Shown here in pieces: positions 34,257 to 45,939 of a stretch of DNA of 64,000 nucleotides. The position numbers and the translations under genes were made by a program. Source of the stretch: Kuschelorhynchus macadamiae. Taxonomy: Eukaryota > Arthropoda > Insecta > Coleoptera > Curculionidae. The notes beneath the pieces were generated by a model, which saw only the letters and a list, made by a program, of their open reading frames with translations, had not been told where the DNA came from and did no database searches. How positions within the stretch are numbered: the stretch's first letter is position 1; every line of letters begins with the position of its first letter. Where the stretch lies: contig JAUTXW010002359.1 in the NCBI GenBank assembly GCA_030620095.1, positions 3,763,501-3,827,500 on the forward strand, written 5' to 3'.

Positions 34257-35734
34257 ATAATATATGAGAATTTTATTATGAGGAAACTTCTGTTAAATTG
34301 GTTTTATCAATTTATATAGCAAAGAACCCAGAGGTTACCTTATAAGAAATTACAAACAAAATTTTAACAATATCCATACAAATATTGCGAAATAAATATA
34401 CTTGCATACAAACTGTTTTATCTCTTTGTTATTGTTTTTCTCAAGCCGAAAATCACCGTTCCCTTAAATAGTCATATTGTGCATGCGCAAACAGGAATGT
34501 ATGACAATGCATCAAATGCAACTTCACAGGACTTTTTTGTGGGGGGGAGGGGAAACGACTAAAAAATTTCATTATACTTACATTCCTGAAAAATAAAACA
34601 GCTTTTGAAGCCCGAAAGGGAGAATTCACATAAACTGCCGGTATGTAAAATGATGTAATACATAAGTATTAAACACGATAAAACGTGTACAACCCTGTTT
34701 ATCAATATACTACCGCAATTCCACTATTACGTTTTTATTGAATTTTTTGTAACAGGAGTAGGAACATTAAAACTCTATCTCAAAACATATGAGAGGAAAT
34801 ACAGAATTTAATTATTTAAATGAGCACAAAATGCGAAAAATAAATACCAACACTTATAAACCTTGCTAAAATATAAAATCTAATCAGAAATTTTAGAAAC
34901 ATATTATTACACAAACAAATAATTAAAAACAATCGGTGGTCAACCAAAAATAAGAGATAACTATAGTCCTAATAGGAACTGAAAAAATAACTGTAACTAA
35001 CAAAAAATATATAAAAGGCATGAAGTAGTTAATTTCACAATTTAAAATCTAATTTCTAAACTATACTAAATTTGAAATAAATAACTATAAATAAATAAAA
35101 CCAGCACAATCACCTTTTAATACCTTAAAAGATCTACATACAGCTATATTTTCTGTGGTACAATACAAGAAATACTAAACGCTAATATTAGCAATCGATC
35201 GGACAGCGGAACAGCAATTGACAGTGTCATTTCATGCACATAGACTGGGCCGCCTGCTTACGTCGTTGTATGAGTAACGTCCGCGCATAGTGGTTTATAT
35301 TCTAAAAATTACTATTCAAGTTCTGAACACATCTTAATTTGTAGGTTTCTTTACCTATTTTATTATATAAAATACTGAACTCTTTGGAGAAGGGGGGTAA
35401 TTACTCCCATTACCTCCCCCATCAATACGCCCTTACAATGCATCTCTTTTGTTTAAGTGAAGAAATAGATAGAACTATCATTCGGATTGAAATAGTAACA
35501 CATATCCACAATATTTATACATACATACACACGAACATACAAACATTATTTCACTTACCATTCCTACTACCTATTAAATTAAACCACTGCTTCGCTACTC
35601 CAGTATACATTTTTTTAATTTTTCTTTTTTTTGTTAGTAATATTTTTGTATTTATATTATTTTTTGTTTATTTACATAATCTATTAAAAAATCAATTGTG
35701 ACATTTATTATTTACATCCATAAAAAGCAAATTT
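34256..35734. other. Unannotated AT-rich stretch
   Basis: No gene, TIR or RNA was recognised. The open frame at 35384-35701 (plus) is low complexity with no known domain and is left out. Confidence 0.45.
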
Positions 35735-36600
35735 TCAACTTAATTGGCTAAGCAGATTTTTGGCACTAATATTTTAAATATTTTATTGAGCAGCCATTTT
35801 GTTACGCCATAATAGCTCACCACCACATTATCCCTAAATCACACCTGATTTTTATGCAAAATTTAAGGTAAAAAATATTTAATTAGGTCTCCATTTCCTT
35901 TTGTCATTGTTATATATGATTGACCAAAATTTTACTAGTACATTCTCTTTCACACTTGATTTTTGTTTAAAATGTTAATTTCACTGGATAAATAGTTTTT
36001 TAATACCGATATTTTAAACATTTCATTAAACTGCGATCTCGATCTACCATAGTGACCCAAATTTTACCAGTTAATCCTTATACTTCATTTTTGTGTAAGA
36101 TTGAAAATTAATTAAATAAGTATTTTTTTAGTCTTATTTTAAACACATTTAATTAGATAGCCATTTTGTTATGCCATCTTGGATTCGTATCAAAACTATT
36201 TCCAATATATAACTAAAACTCTTGATTTTTATGCCAGATTTGAAAACAATCGATGAAGTAGTTTTTTTGCACTGATTTTTTAACATTTCATTAGCCACCA
36301 TTTTGGATTTGAACCAGAAAGTTACCAGTTCATTTCGGGTAAATTGGATGAACAATTATTTAGTAATATTTTTTTTTTCACATTTTGGTAGGTCGCCATT
36401 TTGTTCCGCCATATTGGATGTTTAACAAGATGTTACCGTGTCATCCCCATATTACCACTCATTTTTTACCAATATTTGAAGTCGACTGGATAAGTAGTTT
36501 CTAAAGTATGCCGCGAAGAGACCGACAGAAAGACAGACCGACAGATAGACAGACGGAATTGAGAAAACACGTTTTTCGGCATCTAGGGACCCTGTACCGG
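35735..36600 (+). repeat. Composite dispersed repeat (DR), locus 2, multi-unit
   Basis: At least four units can be counted from the landmarks GCCATTTTGTTACGCCAT (35793), AGCCATTTTGTTATGCCATC (36150), CACCATTTTGGATTTGAACC (36297) and TCGCCATTTTGTTCCGCCAT (36391). They alternate with TTTTTGTGCAAAATTTAAGG-type and TAGTTTTTTAGTAATATTTT-type phrases. The array ends in GACCGACAGAAAGACAGACC, a further run of the same type, and the tail CGGCATCTAGGGACC. It is non-coding. Confidence 0.8.
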
Positions 36601-36782
36601 AAAAATCTGGAGTTGTAGAACCATATCGAATGTTACAATACTTAATATCTATAGAAAAAATTATTTCAGAAAATGTTTAACCCTGTTTATTGGCTATGTT
36701 TACAGTAATCGCCTATTAAACATACCATACCTCTAAGAGAAAAGCAAACGAGAAAAATATTAACTCAAACATTAATTAAACT

Positions 36783-38457
36783 TTATTTTTTCCGTTCATG
36801 AGGTGTCCTATCTTCTCTCTTTAAAAACCAACAGTAGTCACCCATCACGGCTGGATCCCATCGTTCTTGGTACCGAATTGTTCTGATATCTTGGTGAAAC
36901 CTTTCACCCTGCTTGTCACTAACAGCTCCCAAATTTTTAGGAAAAAATAACAGATGGGAATGGAGGAAGTGAATTTTTAATGACATTCTGGTACCAAGCG
37001 CTTTATCGGCATCTAAGAGTTCATTAACTAATTGTTCATAATTTTCATCCATATTGTTGCCTAAAAATCCTCTTACTACATTAACAAATGAATTCCATGC
37101 TCTGAGTTCCTGCCTGGTAAGCTTTACCGTAAAATTGACATCATCCAACAATTTTCTGATTTGTGGCCCAATAAAAATGTCTTCTTTTAATTTGGCATCA
37201 CTTAACTGGGGAAAGACTTGTCTTAGATGTTTTATAAATCCATCACCATATTTAAAGCCTTCACAAAGTTTTTCATCAGCCCAAGTTTTTAACATTTTGA
37301 GATCGCGGTTAAAATTCGCTTCTTTCTGACCAAATTTTTGTTACATAATGCTGATTTATTGCACGACTGTTCCATTAACAAAAAAAAAAGCAATATTTTC
37401 TAAATCCCCCCCTGAAGTCCCACTAAAATCGCTATAACTTTTAAGTCCCCACATATCTGCCATTTATACCTATTGTAGTTTATTTTATCCAAAATCGTGC
37501 GCATATTTGCATAATTTTCTTTCATTGCGACTGAATGGGCAACTGGTATAGAGGGTTTTAAATTTCCATTATGCAATAACACAGCTTTTAAGCTATATTT
37601 AGATGAGTCTATGAATAAGCGCCACTCACGGGGAGAATTTTCAATATCAAGTTCCTGCATTAAACTGTCTATATCAGTACACGCCCACAACGAATTTTTC
37701 ATACTGTAGAATTCAGAAAACAAAGTATTTCTTTTTCTGAAATTCGCAATTTTTGTTTCTTAGGCCAATAGGTTCCATCCAAGACGTGAACCCAGAAGTT
37801 CTGACTGTTGCTTGGACAACCCCAAATCACGTACTAAATCATTTAATTCACTTTGAACAATCAAATGTGGCTCGCCGAAACATGGACCTGTGGTAAAAGT
37901 GGGATCGGTGCACTCTTCTTCTGAGCTGCCTGATGATGCGTTATCTCCATTATGTCCCAAATCAATAACCTGCCAATTTAAAGGCGCAATCGGCACTGGC
38001 AAATTTGCATTATGAGGAACAGGTCTTATGGCAGATTGCAAATTTGGATATTCTATATTGTGCTTTCCCTTTTGGGAATAACCTTCAGTCTTTGTCAGTC
38101 AAAAATAACAATCGTCAGAATGATGGGTGGGTATTCGCCATCCATTGGAACTGCAAAAGGCATACTTTTTTTCTTTCCCTTCATCTACTGCGCCAATGAT
38201 ACACTACAACTAATACAGCACACATGGGGAGCCCACTGTTTATCTTGATCCCAAATTAACACACCAAAATATTTAAAGTAGGCTTTTTTTACATTTTCGG
38301 AAAATGGCCTGGCTTGTGATTTCACCAGAAATTCTCCACAAATATAACAAAATTTGTCAGGAGAAATTTTGCAACTTTGGCGCGTTTGACTCGACATTCT
38401 CGTCTTCACATACACTTGCTTATCGATACACAGAGAACCACTCAATTCGAAACTCAA
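36783..38457 (-). pseudogene. Broken copy of an unnamed multi-copy insect protein family (possible transposase)
   Basis: Order on the minus strand: an N-terminal Cys-rich finger (FCYICGEF...WAPHVCCISC, 38400-38190), a stop, KGKKKSMPFAVPM, a frameshift, then SAIRPVPHNANLPVPIAP and LNDLVRDLGLSKQQSELLGS (38041-37760). After a small loss come LFIDSSKYSLKAVLLHNGN and QICGDLKVIAILVGLQGG (37723-37400). After a gap, DAKLKEDIFIGPQIRKLL, SLKIHFLHSHLLFFPKNLG and VSDKQGERFHQDI (37295-36783). I recognise the block order from a protein present in many copies in insect and cnidarian genomes, usually called uncharacterised. IDSS, CGDLK and GERFHQD could be the acidic residues of an RNase H-like core, which is inference. 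Frameshifts, stops and a missing Cys-rich middle make this copy dead. No TIRs were found. Confidence 0.75.
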
Positions 38458-38689
38458 CAGTAGAGTGAAGTTTAACGTTTATTTTACGTCTAATGTTGTA
38501 AACAACCCAGTCTAGGTAATTTTTCCATTGTAAAATGGACCCATTTTAGCCGCCCCACAATAAAATTGTTTACCTGCCAATATAAAAGGTTTTAATTGGG
38601 CTATTAAAAAATGGTACATATTAGGGCTTTCCGAATATTTTTTTTTACTATTGAGAGGGTATTTCCATTGTAAAAATAATGAGCCGGAA

Positions 38690-38990
38690 AATCTTGTCGG
38701 CAGGTGTAATTGCAGAAAAGAAAAAATGTCTCGGTCTTATTTCGCCAAACACACAGACATCAGCAGATCTTAAAACAACAAAAACATGTAAAATATATAA
38801 AACTGGCACTTACAACTACATAATTAGATAAACAAACAAAGAGTGTTTGTCGAATTATGTAGTTGTATGTGCTGTAAATAAATTTTGCACGTTTTTGTTG
38901 TTCCAAGATCTGATGATGGCTGTTTGCTAAGCGAAACACGTGTAATCGTCGTTTTTTGCTGTATTAAATTCCGCAATTTCTTTCCGAGAA
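38690..38990. repeat. Head-to-head pair of PLE-type terminal repeats
   Basis: The two halves are inverted copies meeting near 38835. Landmarks such as ACAACTACATAATTAGATAA (38811-38830) and its inverse GAATTATGTAGTTGTA (38852), and AAAACAACAAAAACATGTAA with its inverse near 38881-38902, show the pairing. Each half contains a hammerhead-like core, on opposite strands; the right-hand one (38907-38947) is the better preserved. No RT lies between them. Confidence 0.65.
38907..38947 (+). ncRNA. Hammerhead-like ribozyme
   Basis: CTGATGA is at 38910-38916, followed by a weak stem II (GCT / AGC around GTTTGCTA, 38919-38932), GAA at 38933-38935, the self-complementary stem III ACACGTGT (38936-38943) and A17 at 38944. 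Stem I begins GAT 38907-38909 with ATC 38945-38947. All invariant core bases are present. The short stems I and II make activity uncertain. Confidence 0.6.
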
Positions 38991-39136
38991 AAGAAAAAAA
39001 ATATAAAAGGTATTTCATCATAGGCCTCCCTGACTATTATTGATATTTTATGTCGTTGTGAGAAGGTTAAGCTATAACTGTATTATAGAACGGAAGCTTT
39101 CACGGCTTTGGTCAATTAAGAAATCATGGTTCTTGG

Positions 39137-39290
39137 GATTAGACCGTGTCAAATTGTCTCATTCAGTGTTCAGATCTCGTGGAGTAAAGATCCCTGAAGA
39201 TGCCTCGTGCAATCGAAGGCGAAACGTCGGATAGTAATTCCAATTTGACACGGTCTAATCCCAAAAACCATGATTTCCTATAACTGTATT
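39137..39290 (+). repeat. Solo PLE-type terminal repeat with inverted borders
   Basis: GGGATTAGACCGTGTCAAAT (39138) and its inverse ATTTGACACGGTCTAATCCC (39243-39262) enclose the hammerhead of 39181-39241. The same border and core phrases bound PLE4 (55845-56590) and recur, degraded, at 41495-41610. It is therefore a solo copy of the PLE4 terminal repeat. Confidence 0.75.
39181..39241 (+). ncRNA. Type I hammerhead-like ribozyme in a PLE terminal repeat
   Basis: The core CTGAAGA fits CUGANGA (39194-39200). One extra T follows, then stem II GCCTCG / CGAAGGC around TGCAAT (39202-39220, one bulged A), GAA (39221-39223), a self-complementary ACGT (39224-39227) and C17 at 39228. Stem I pairs ATCC 39190-39193 with GGAT 39229-39232 and, beyond an internal loop, GGAG 39181-39184 with TTCC 39238-39241. 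The unpaired base after the core is unusual but is shared with the other PLE copies here. Confidence 0.65.
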
Positions 39291-39359
39291 GTTTCTTTTA
39301 ATTCATTATTTATATCATTTTTTAATTTTTGTTTATTTACATAGTCTCTAAAAAATCAG

Positions 39360-39480
39360 TTGTGTCATTTATTATTTTCATCCATAAAAAGGAAGACTTT
39401 GTTCTACTTGATTGGGTAAGTACAGTTTTTAGATATTAAATTAGGCAGCCATTTTGTTTCAACAAAATAGGTTTATGACT
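39360..39480 (+). repeat. Composite dispersed repeat (DR), single unit
   Basis: GTGTCATTTATTATTTTCAT, ATCCATAAAAAGGAAGA and GGCAGCCATTTTGTTTCAAC match the unit that opens the DR array near 35698-35800. Confidence 0.6.
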
Positions 39481-40035
39481 GAATACCTCAGTTAGTGAGC
39501 AGGTTAGAAGAGAACTTTATATGATAAACTAACCTTTTTGTTGGATGCTCTATTTATATAAAAGAAATTGACCACTTTTTTTTAGACTTTCTGTACAAAG
39601 AATATACCATAAATCAAAACGATAACGTAGTAGTTCTTTTTAACAATCGTATGTATAAAGAACTTATAAACAGAACCCACAAAAAATTGCTAAAAGATAT
39701 TTTAGAGCAGTAAATTTACTCGAAAATTTACGATTTATCTCTTGAATGAAACCAGACATTCAATTAATTGAATTCCTCCAATTTATCTCCTTACATTGCA
39801 ACTGTCACGACCCGATGCACTTTAGAACTTTCTTAAACTTTAGTTGGCAAATATGATATAGTTTGGCTAATCTCTACCTTACAATAAACCGAAGTAATTT
39901 ATCTTTAAACTCCTAAAGCCGTACTCCTTATTGTCACCGAATTGAACAATTGGAGACTAAGAAGACAATAATACAAACACATAATTTATCGAGTTGGTGT
40001 GGCGTATTTTCCTTATCTAGGTAGGTGTACGCTAA

Positions 40036-40212
<177 letters not shown>

Positions 40213-40659
40213 TTCTATGGTACCAAACGGTACCCATGGTACTAGCTAGTATACTCCTTAAGTTTGGCATTATTTGGTTTGTTTTTAAGAGCCCACTACA
40301 TTACCAGTAATATGTTAAAAAAGAAATTAAGACTAAAAATTAAAAAATAAAAAGAAACCTTGTCCCTGTACATTTAGTGATTTACATTTCTTTGAAAAGG
40401 GTTTAAAATCAATTTCGATTAAACGCTTCACGCTTTTTGGCATAGTTATTGAATTTATTAAATGGTTAAAGGTAGAATGCATAGATAGTAACAAAATAAT
40501 TTAAGGAAATTACATTATTTTGTAATTTTTAGTGCGCTACTGATAACAAGCGTGTTTTCTAGTTTTTACACTATAAATTTATTGAAAATATGTGTTATTG
40601 TGGAGTTAACCTACTGGAAATTTTGGGGAGAAGAAACTACCCTTCCTCTAGAATTTTTT

Positions 40660-41260
40660 TGCACGAACTTGGTGAAATTATATCAAATTTTGGTTTTTTA
40701 GTAATATTTTAATAATATGTTTTACTTATACTGCTTATTTAAAAATATTTACTTTTACTGCTTTTTTAAAAGTATTTACTTATACTGCTTATTTACTTAT
40801 ACTGCTTATTTAGAAATAAACTGCCTGTCCAATATATCTCAAATTTTGCACAAAAATCAAGTATTACGTAAGAATCAACTGGTAAATTTTGGTAAGAATC
40901 CAAAATGGCGGAACAAAACGACGCGCGACGGCTTAAAACATTTAAAAAACCAGCCTGAAAACTTCTTATTAGATAGATTTCAAATTTTGTGCAAAAATTA
41001 AATATGATATAGAGATTAGCTGGTAAAACTGTGGTACGAATTCAAGATGGCGGAACAAAATGGGGGCCAAATAAATTTCTAATCGTAAAAAAAATTGCAA
41101 TCCCAAGTTTTATATGTCTTCACGTTTTATCATCCCCAGATGCTAAATGTCTACTTACCCGATTAAATTCAAATTTTGGCAAACATTAAGAATCATATGG
41201 AGGTTGACCTGGTAAAAATATAATATGGCCGAACAAAATGGCAATGGCAGGGATCCCTGA
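40660..41260 (-). repeat. Composite dispersed repeat (DR), locus 3, inverted
   Basis: The same landmarks read on the minus strand: CCAAAATGGCGGAACAAAAC (40900), TTCAAGATGGCGGAACAAAA (41041) and GGCCGAACAAAATGGCAATG (41227), with TTTTGCACAAAAATCAAG and AGCTGGTAAAACTGTGGTAC between. The spacing of about 140-190 bp fits several diverged units. Confidence 0.75.
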
Positions 41261-41494
41261 GTTTTTATATTGCACAACAACCGAAAGTCATTTGTTTTAT
41301 TTTGTATTATGTTGTATGGCGGCTTCTATTAGTTCGATCGGTATGAGAAGTCAGTAATTTCCTTCTCCCGGAACTTCCCCTCATCATGAATCTTTTTTTT
41401 ATTAAGTAGTTCCGCACATAGTCATTTAGTAACACATATATAATGTATTTTCAAGCATTTTTCTTGGCCGCGTTTTGTTAGCCGATGTTTCGAT

Positions 41495-41610
41495 TTCGAT
41501 TGCACGATGAATCTTCAGGGATCTTTAATGCACGAGATCTGGTACTAATTCCAATTTGACACCATCTAATCTCAAGAACGATTATTTCTTAATTGACCAA
41601 AGCCGTGAAA
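41495..41610 (-). repeat. Degraded PLE4-type terminal repeat
   Basis: The minus strand reads ATCCCTGAAGATTCATCGTG, then CAATCGAAATCGAAACATC, the hammerhead region with a weakened stem II. The plus strand continues with CCAATTTGACACCATCTAAT and TTCTTAATTGACCAAAGCCG, the known border. It is too degraded for a functional ribozyme. Confidence 0.6.
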
Positions 41611-44009
41611 GCGTAAGTTTTGTATCACATTTAATGCTTCTACGTTGAAAATGATTTGGGTCCGATTTTATTTAGCCACCTTATGGCGTAAAGTCCCTAT
41701 GAACTTACAAATACATGCGAACGGCAGCCAGTCATCTTTTCGGAGAGCTGTAGGTTGCAGGTTCTCGGGTACACCTTACGAAATTAAAATAGGCGCCACC
41801 TAATTAACTGTGACTCAATTAGGAAGAAATCTATATCGATATTTAAATGCAGACAAAATAAAGATTTGGAGGGCTTATAAATAAAACCCTATATAAAGTA
41901 CAGACTGTCAAATTTTAATGATCACCTTGATCTTTTGTTTTTTTTAAAAGTTGGTTTATAAAATAATTTTTGACATGTGAAATTTAGCTTACATTCAAAA
42001 ATTCAATTGACATTAAGATATAAAAAAAATAAATCAAGAAAATGTAAAATAGATATAAAATATATCAAATATGTGAAATGTGATAGAACGTTATTACCAT
42101 TATATCATCAACCTGTGAACATCTGGCGAAATGTCATGACACAAATTTGTAAATATGAAAATTAAATTAAATAGCGCACAGGGAATCAAAAATTCATAAA
42201 TTTTCTTTTACCACACTGCCGCAAGGAAAAAGTTATAAAAGTATAAAGTATTTCGCCAAGGCTGTTTTACAAAAAATAGGTTACTTACTTCCTTTCTGCT
42301 ACCTTATATAAAATTTATAAATATAAAAATTAAGAATTAATTCCTCGTACTCTTACAGAAAGGAACTCCAAAAGAATTGTAGAACTCTTGGTTTATGTAC
42401 CCCAAAAATTACACCATAAACTTGTAACTATATCCCAAAACCATATCTAGAATTCTTAACCTGAAACCACACAAACGGTTGTTTGTCTTAAAATAAAATC
42501 GACATGGAATGTGCAAAAACAAGTTATTTACAACACAACTATTCAAAGACATTGCCTTACCTCTAGTCATCTAGAGGGCTCCTTCGACGTCAACCATCAC
42601 CAATAAAGGGAATTTCCAGACATCTAGAAAGGCTTCTCGAGGACCGACAGCCAAAACAAAATTCAGGACGCCATTCTGTTTATAAAAGATAATTGCGAAT
42701 TAGCTCACAGCAGGAAACTAATTTGAAAATCGACTTACCACGTGGTTGATCAAATGTGGAACCAAACAAAACGGGACCAAAATTTAGGGCCAGATGATGT
42801 CCATAAATAGGCCTTAGGCTTTCAACAGCACTGCACTTTAAAATAAATTACTTATGACATACTTTCAGTACTTTAAAAAATTGGTCCATTAAGGCACTTT
42901 TATAAAGCCGGACACATCTTGCACCTCTAAGGAGAGCCAATAGAAAGGGGCGAGAAAATCAGCTCCAGAAAATTCAAAGAAGTTTGACATTCCCCTCCAT
43001 CATTCTTCCTCACTTCAAACTTATGTCAACCTAATGCCATAAAATAAAATAATAATTACAGTGGAGTCCACTGCTGGCGCCACTAGTATAAGGGAGTAAC
43101 AACCCGATAATATTCGGTGTCCCCCGAATAGAGCTGGCGAGTTGCTCCTGAGCAGAACCAAAATTATAACTTAAATGAAAAATCAGACACTGTCAAAGCT
43201 GGCTGGATGTCGAAAAATAAGAAACCAATGAAACCATAGTGACAGAAGAGAAAGGCAGGCAAATTCCGAATATTTGTAAACAAAACAAAAACAAATTTCT
43301 TTTGTTTTAATTTAGAGAAGTTGAAAATACTTTACAAAATGTAATTCAATGAATTATGAATAAAACACATTGAGGAATGTGAAATATAATTTACATAAAA
43401 GTCTTGATATTTTAAAGGTTATATTTAACTGCAAATTATAATGTTCAATTTTGTTTCAGATTACTAATGGGCTTAAAATAATGAAAAACCATCAGCAAAA
43501 TGTCTGTTTAACATTCCATACCAAGCAAACATAAAGAAAAGCAGCTTTGACAAATGAAAACAAAAAGTTATATAAACTGAAACTTTCTAATAGTTCAAGT
43601 GTTCTCAAAGTGTTAAATTGATATTTACAAGAAAGAAGAAAGCAAATATGTTTATCATAATTCAAATGAGTGAAAAGGACTGAAAGAAGAAACCAAAAAA
43701 ACAGAATATTTTATTGTAAATGAAAAAATTGTTATTTTCATTAATAAAGAAGGCCAGTATCTTACTAACTAAAACTGATTATATATTCAAAATATGTCAC
43801 TTTCAATAGTAACACCCAATTAGTCTAAATTCTATTAACTTTCTTTTATGAAGTGTATGATACGTAAATTTGGAAAAATCCAACTCGTAGAGTTATTCGA
43901 CTGGATGGTGACGGAACACTGTGTGAAAATCAGTAACTATATAACCAGCCAGATTTTGTAATTGCCTTAGTGTTACTATAAACTAAATAATTATACATAA
44001 ATTTGAAAA
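41611..44009. other. Unannotated stretch; possible leader exon or LTR-like piece near 42700-43140
   Basis: No protein was recognised. Near 42735 a minus-strand donor (CGTG|GTAAGT) follows a GC-richer run, and 43060-43140 contains GTGGCGCCAGCAGTGGACTC on the minus strand, which resembles a primer-binding or leader sequence. Neither has partners I could find, so no gene is called. Confidence 0.35.
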
Positions 44010-44830
44010 TGTTATAACCTTAAATTCGTACCACAATTTTATCAGTTTATCTCTATTTCATACTAAATAATTGCACAAAAGTTGAAATTATTAGCAGTTT
44101 TTCAGGATATTTTTTTAAATATTTTATTAAGCTATTTTGTTTTGCTACCTTGGATTCGTACCAAAATGTTAGCAATTCATTCCTTAATTTTTGTGCCAAG
44201 TTGGAGGTAAACTGGATGATTCGTTTTTTAGTAAAATTTTTCTTAACTTTTCATTAGGGTGCCATTTTGTTCCGCCATATTATATTTTTACTAAAATGTT
44301 ACTTACTAGATATATATATATATATACTAAAACTACTAGATAATAATAAGTAAATCGGGTAAATAGTAGTTTGGCATCCAGGGACGCTAAAACATGAATA
44401 TATATAAAACCTGAGAGTGTGATTTTTTTCACGATTAGAAACATATTATTTGGCCGTCATTTTCTTCCGCCATCTTGAATGCGTACTCCAGTTCTACCAA
44501 TTCATCTGTATATCATATTTAATTCTTGACCCAAATTTGAAATCTGTCTAATAAGCATTTTTTTAGTATTTTTTAAGACATTGCTTGATTTCGCCATTTT
44601 GGATTCGTACCAAAATTTTACCAGTTGATTTTTAAGTAACACTTGATTTTTGTGCAAAATTTTAAGTTATATTGGATACGCAGTTTTTTAGTAATATTTT
44701 TTTAAATAAGCAAATTAGATAGACAGAACAGATAGACAGGCCGACAAAGAGACCGACAAATACGTCATTTTTTTGGCATCTAGGGGCCCCAAAAAAGTGC
44801 AGATCTGTTAAAACATGGCAGAATGATTGC
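44010..44830 (+). repeat. Composite dispersed repeat (DR), locus 4, multi-unit
   Basis: Units are marked by GCTATTTTGTTTTGCTACCT (44131), GTGCCATTTTGTTCCGCCAT (44258), GTCATTTTCTTCCGCCATCT (44456) and TTCGCCATTTTGGATTCGTA (44590). Two tails are present: GGCATCCAGGGACGCTAAAA (44374) and GGCATCTAGGGGCCCCAAAA (44775), the latter preceded by GACAGGCCGACAAAGAGACC. Two tails imply two joined copies. Confidence 0.8.
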
Positions 44831-45140
44831 AATACTACCCTTAGGGAAGTAAAATTGCCAACAAAACTCTGAAGGTTTAATAGTTCACAATTTTATATTC
44901 CTTTAATAAATTTTGACAAAACATTTGTGAAAAAATACTTTTAGTGGTCACTAAAAAGAATACTAAATTTTAGGTCTTAGCTAATAAAACGGTTAAAAAT
45001 TCTAATTTAACTTAAAAATTGAATAATCTGTATTTTTTGAGCAAACCGGCCAAATTGAATGTTTTATTTCTTTAAATGTATGTTTTTTATTCCCTCCTAA
45101 ATGAAAAATTATTTTTTAATGTGTTCAGATTATTTGTTGC

Positions 45141-45430
45141 GTTTAGTTTGACATACAGAAATCTTTTTTGGCTTTTTCGCAACTGAATAAAAATATTTAA
45201 CTTTAAATTAGTTGAAGCAAATATCTAGTAAAATTACATATCTCAACATGTAGACTACTGTCTACGCAATGTTTCGATACGTAATATAAACAATATTGTT
45301 TATATTTCGTAGACAGACTAGTCAACATGTTGAGATATGTAATTTTACTAGATATTTGCTTCAATTAATTTAAAGTTAAATCTTTTTATTCAGTTGCGAA
45401 AAAGCCAAAAAAATTCTGATTGTCAACTAA
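45141..45430. repeat. Perfect-centre foldback, ~140-bp arms
   Basis: The arms match from GTTTAGTTTGACATACAGAA (45141) inward through GGCTTTTTCGCAACTGAATA, GAAGCAAATATCTAGTAAAA and TACATATCTCAACATGT to a centre ATAAACAATATTGTTTAT near 45290. The right arm repeats them in reverse to about 45430. It could be a small foldback element or two inverted PLE terminal repeats, since a PLE lies just to the right. No coding sequence was seen. Confidence 0.8.
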
Positions 45431-45443
45431 AATTATTTTTGTC

Positions 45444-45720
45444 AAATATCGAATTTTATGTTTTGAATATTTATTTTTATAATTAAATGTAGATACATAA
45501 AAAATATATTTAAAAGAAAATCCAAATTGTTACAAAAGCAGTTTTTAAACAAAAAACAATTAAAATTAGTATTAATTTTATTGAAAAAATATTATTTCAT
45601 TATCTTATCACTTTTTTTGTTTAATAATAAGCTTTTCTAATTATTTGACTTTCCTTTTGAGAATAATAGCTTTTTTCTGTCTTTAATTATAAGAATAAAT
45701 ATTCAAAACATAAAAAAAAT
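45444..45720. repeat. Second inverted pair beside the foldback
   Basis: TTTTATGTTTTGAATATTTA (near 45457) and its near-exact inverse AATATTCAAAACATAAAA (45697-45714), each with a TTTAATTATAAnAATA neighbour, are about 200 bp apart. Confidence 0.55.
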
Positions 45721-45840
45721 AAGAAATAAAATCGTATTTTTTAATTTACCGAGTTAGTACTTGATGGAAATTCATTATTGCTAGTATAATAAATAAACAA
45801 ACTATTATGATTAGCTATTTCCACTAATTTATTTGAGTTT

Positions 45841-45882
45841 GACTGTTCTTTCGACACTCTGTGTCTTTTTCAAAAACCAATT
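45841..45882 (-). ncRNA. Strongly degraded hammerhead-like RNA downstream of PLE2
   Basis: Minus strand: TTGAAAA in place of CTGAAGA, one extra base, stem II GACAC / GTGTC, then GAAAG. Two core bases are wrong and stem III is not clear, so it is inactive if it ever was a ribozyme. Its position just past the PLE2 coding end and the shared layout are the reasons for listing it. Confidence 0.3.
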
Positions 45883-45939
45883 CCAGGCGATACTAGAACT
45901 GGAATTTTTGGCAATAATAACAAAGTGTCTACCTACTTA

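Noticed and set aside
42700..43140. Leader exon or LTR with primer-binding site (GTGGCGCCAGCAGTGGACTC on minus)
   Set aside because: No second LTR, no gag-pol trace and no matching exon was found; only mentioned as a possibility.
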